Shown here one piece after another: positions 61,497 to 64,000 of a stretch of 64,000 nt of DNA. Made by a program: the position numbers and the translations under genes. The stretch covers positions 8,241,586 through 8,305,585 of the forward strand of contig NC_134528.1 in the NCBI RefSeq assembly GCF_027942865.1. The letters run 5' to 3'. The notes beneath the pieces are model-generated. The model saw only the letters and a program-made list of their open reading frames with translations. It did no database searches and was not told where the DNA came from. Position 1 is the first letter of the stretch, and the number at the start of each line of letters is the position of its first letter. Source of the stretch: Odontesthes bonariensis (lineage: Eukaryota; Chordata; Actinopteri; Atheriniformes; Atherinopsidae).

Positions 61497-62207
61497 GGAG
61501 GCTGCTGGGGTCTCCTTTCACACACACTCCACCAGGGGCTCAGCTCCAGGTGGAGGATTCTACAGATGATCGGACAATTTTGGGCTGAACAGGGGGTCAC
61601 AAGTCCCTTTTCACACACATGCATGTGTAATAGATAAGTCCAACTCACTGGTGCAGGTTACTATGTGACATGATAACAGACTCTTTTGATTCCTGGAGTC
61701 ACTCTTTTGCCCATTCATGCCCATGTTGCATCTCTTTCACCTGTCTGAGTCTCAGAGCAAAATCAACAGGTGAAGATTTACATATTAAAAACCGTCACAT
61801 CAAAAAAAGTCTCACTCATGCAGGCCTTTAAGAGCAGCAGGTGAGGTTAGAAATAGGATTTAATAGGTTTATCTAAGGCAGACCTGACCCACTTGAGTCA
61901 GAAAGTCACATGGTGTCTCCATGGTTACGTGTCACTACACTTAACCCGTAATAAGTGTGTTCACATGCTGTCCCTTGGGGGTTCCCCAAATTCCCTCACG
62001 GAGCTTTAACACCTTGGACAGCGACACTCAACTGCGTCAAGTGCGCCAAAACGCAACAGGATACATATATATATATTCAGCTGTTTGCGTCAGAACAACT
62101 CATAACACCAGCTTTTAATTTAGCTGTCTTATCTGAACCTTGTAGAATAAATGCAGTCGAGGGCACACAACGTATCAAACGAAACAAGGACGCGAACAAA
62201 CACTTAC
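61497..62207 (-). other. pdzd7: Putative 5' intron or leader of pdzd7
   Basis: Upstream of the MAHSSDP start lie two adjacent acceptor AGs (61505 and 61502, a NAGNAG arrangement), and at 62207 there is an excellent donor (GTAAGTG). The 700 bp between read as intron: AT-rich, with an AT microsatellite at about 62061-62076 and no other exon visible. Confidence 0.45.
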
Positions 62208-62246
62208 CACTCATTTTGCGTTTCAAGCCCAAAACTCCGCAGACAG
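62208..62246 (-). other. pdzd7: Candidate pdzd7 first exon with ATGAGTG stub
   Basis: The minus strand reads ...AAAATGAGTG|GTAAGTG, an ATG followed by one codon and one base, then a consensus donor. Joined to either acceptor at 61504 or 61501, the frame runs straight into the MAHSSDP start (M-S-A-(A)-S-M-A-H). The exon's 5' limit is unknown; the flanking target duplication of the transposon begins at 62239, so its promoter would lie in or beyond the element. Confidence 0.4.
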
Positions 62247-62816
62247 CTAGCCTGACTACGTCATACTCACGATTCTAGTCAGAATGTGAGTCTGATACCG
62301 CTCAATAGAGATTTGAGTATGGGGCGTGTTTCAACCGAACCACGAGAAAAAAATGCCTCTTCGCTCAATTGGATAGACCTATAACCAATCAGAGCAACGT
62401 AGTATGTGACGTAGATTAAGCAACACACACCTGTTGTAGGAACGACGGCAAAAACATCTTTTCTATCGATAAAAGCCTTTATCGCGTTCCTCTGTTCGTC
62501 TTTCAAAATGAATGCAATGTGGAGATCCTGTAGAACAGACTCGATGGCAGAATCTACATGCCCTAGCTCTCCAGCGGCAGCCATGTTTGTTTCAAACGAA
62601 TTCAAACCAAGCGCTCTTTAGTGACGTAGTCGATAATGTCCCTGTTGATCATCTGTCCCAGATCTGTCCATCATCGTATAAAGCCCGCCCTGGCAATCTG
62701 ATTGGTCCGACCAATTCTTGGTCGGGCATAATGATTTCCCAACTGAGCAGAGCCAGACCGAACTTCCCGACCAAAACTTTTATGGGCGGGGCTAAGTTCG
62801 GCTGGCACCCAGGCTA
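62247..62816 (-). mobile_element. DNA transposon carrying a RecQ-like helicase first exon
   Basis: A 570-bp element with short inverted ends (CTAGCCTG at the left, CAGGCTA at the right), flanked by the 8-bp direct repeat GCAGACAG at 62239-62246 and 62817-62824. This supports a transposition event with an 8-bp target duplication (hAT- or P-like size; the superfamily is unproven). Internally, on the minus strand, an ORF from 62605 reads like the start of a RecQ-type helicase: KDEQRNAIKAFIDRKD (Q-motif region), then VFAVVPTTG, the front of a Walker A box. A possible donor (ACAG|GTGTGT at 62430) follows exactly there. The Walker A is incomplete without further exons, so it is non-autonomous. Confidence 0.7.
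62431..62605 (-). pseudogene. Captured helicase exon within the transposon
   Basis: 175-nt open segment starting MNSFETNMAAAGELG and ending at a phase-1 donor in the P-T-T-G of a would-be nucleotide-binding loop. Similar starts precede RecQ-like helicase ORFs that are dispersed in fish genomes. As it stands it is only a first exon; downstream of 62430 the frame reads intron-like sequence. The active-site Lys and the helicase core are absent from this window. Confidence 0.5.
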
Positions 62817-62824
62817 GCAGACAG

Positions 62825-64000
62825 CGAAAGGCATCACTTTTTTCTGCTTAAATCCAACCTGACGGAAAACATCAAGAAGTATCTATCGTATCTTTAAAAT
62901 TCATCCCATATTATGGAAAAAAAATCATCTTACAGGGATAGTCCGCATACCTGTGTCCGTTAGTGTGAAAAGCGTCAGAGCACCTGACGGGGGCATTTCT
63001 GTCTCCAACCTGCTCTCAGACCACGTCGATTGGCTGGACTGTAATTAAGTCCACGTGTTTGATTGGACAACTGTTATGTCAATCTACTGATAGTGCGTAG
63101 GCGCTCAGAAGGTCATGTCCATTAGATAAACGTGTAAAATAACGCACCAGCCACTCAATTAAGAATGAAAGAAAGCTCAAGCAAACTTTGACTCATGAAA
63201 AGTCGGATGGGTGTAATTTCATTTAGAGTCATTTCAATATTTGAAATATTTGTGAATCTTTCGCTGTTTATATTTTCAGCTTCATGTCCGTCTCCTCAAT
63301 AGTTTAGATGCAAACCATCATGAAGACAAGACTGCACCAGCATGGGGAAAACCAAATAAAATGGACAAAACCTCAAATATGGACAAAAATAAAAGAATTG
63401 CTTAGTCCAGACTTTTATCTAAGATTTATACATGTATTTTTCTTTGTAAATATGAAACATGGATCCCTCAGGATGTATAAAACATTTGTTTTGTCAACAA
63501 ATTCCTTGATGCAGTATCCTCCAGCAGTATTTTCTGAGTGAGAGCAGAACATTACTTTTACTGTTTCTAAACATCTGCACCCTTTTAGAGAAATAAGGAA
63601 CAGACATTAATCATCTTTTTTTTCCCATTTTATAACCAAATTATCCCCCCTCAACACATTAAACTGTGTTTGAGATGATCCATACCTTACTAAAGCAGTG
63701 AGTTCCCTTAGGGATTCTTAGATTAAAGTGAGGGCCTCTTGGCAGAGGAGTCCATAGATGAACTGCAGGGCTTACAAGATGAATACAGAAACACTCTGAA
63801 AGATTCTTCAAAGGAAACCATATTAGAAGGGAAAAATGGGTAGATATGCTCACAAATGATGTGAACAGACTGCCTGATTTTAGAAGTCACTGGGAGCCAC
63901 TCATGTAAATCTGGCTATTACAGGATTTATTTTATTTTAAATCTCAAAAAACGTATTTGTAAATCTTTTTCTACAGCCTTTGAAAGCTTTGCGTTATATA
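62825..64000. other. Right-end intergenic, nothing recognised
   Basis: AT-rich sequence with short chance ORFs (63308-63541 plus, 63659-63853 minus). In human the next gene would be SFXN3, head-to-head with PDZD7; none of its coding sequence was noticed up to the window edge. Confidence 0.5.

Noticed and set aside
62247-62816. Genuine host RecQ helicase gene on the minus strand
   Set aside because: Only a first-exon piece is present, enclosed by inverted ends and an 8-bp direct repeat. No further helicase motifs follow, so it is element cargo.
62825-64000. sfxn3 expected next to pdzd7 by synteny
   Set aside because: No sideroflexin motif or plausible start exon could be found in this stretch; the gene may begin beyond the window.

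Overview
The window is nuclear DNA from a bony fish, most likely a spiny-rayed teleost. It is AT-rich, its genes are split by GT-AG introns, and it carries fish-type Tc1-like transposon remnants, LINE 3' tails and long poly(A)/poly(T) runs. There are no bacterial operons, CRISPR arrays or rRNA genes. Four protein-coding genes can be rebuilt exon by exon. Their order and orientation, mrpl43(-) twnk(+) lzts2(+) pdzd7(-), match the MRPL43-TWNK-LZTS2-PDZD7 block that I know from human 10q24.

Layout. 1-1030: left edge, with an unassigned coding-like ORF on the minus strand (476-835). 1030-5095: mrpl43 (3 coding exons, 151 aa) and a 548-bp bidirectional promoter. 5096-10374: twnk (6 coding exons, 726 aa). 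10375-46576: a 36-kb stretch without recognisable coding sequence. It holds a tRNA-Lys(CTT) locus, two decayed Tc1/mariner-type transposons, LINE pieces, a duplicated 175-bp unit, a GGCCCACAT-type repeat and several well-formed candidate noncoding exons on the plus strand that could be the lzts2 5' UTR. 46577-52122: lzts2 (5 coding exons, 694 aa, long 3' UTR). 52786-61496 or 62214: pdzd7 (16 coding exons, 888 aa from the first well-supported ATG), converging on lzts2. 62247-62816: a transposable element with inverted ends and an 8-bp target duplication, carrying the first exon of a RecQ-like helicase ORF. 62825-64000: no gene seen.

Biology. mrpl43 (mitoribosome) and twnk (mitochondrial DNA helicase) are fired from opposite sides of one short promoter region, which links mtDNA replication with mitochondrial translation. 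lzts2 is a coiled-coil cytoskeletal and Wnt regulator. pdzd7 is a three-PDZ scaffold with a harmonin-homology region, known from the Usher-syndrome ankle-link complex of sensory hair cells.

The most interesting observations are: the helicase-exon transposon immediately upstream of, and in the same orientation and splice phase as, the pdzd7 5' end; a possible 7-nt coding stub plus NAGNAG acceptor at the pdzd7 start; an extra intron in twnk that contains a TTAA-flanked MITE; a tRNA-Lys with a stem mismatch and no nearby Pol III terminator; and a LINE copy in which an internal stretch is replaced by 47 T's. All functional statements rest on family knowledge and reading by eye; no search was run.
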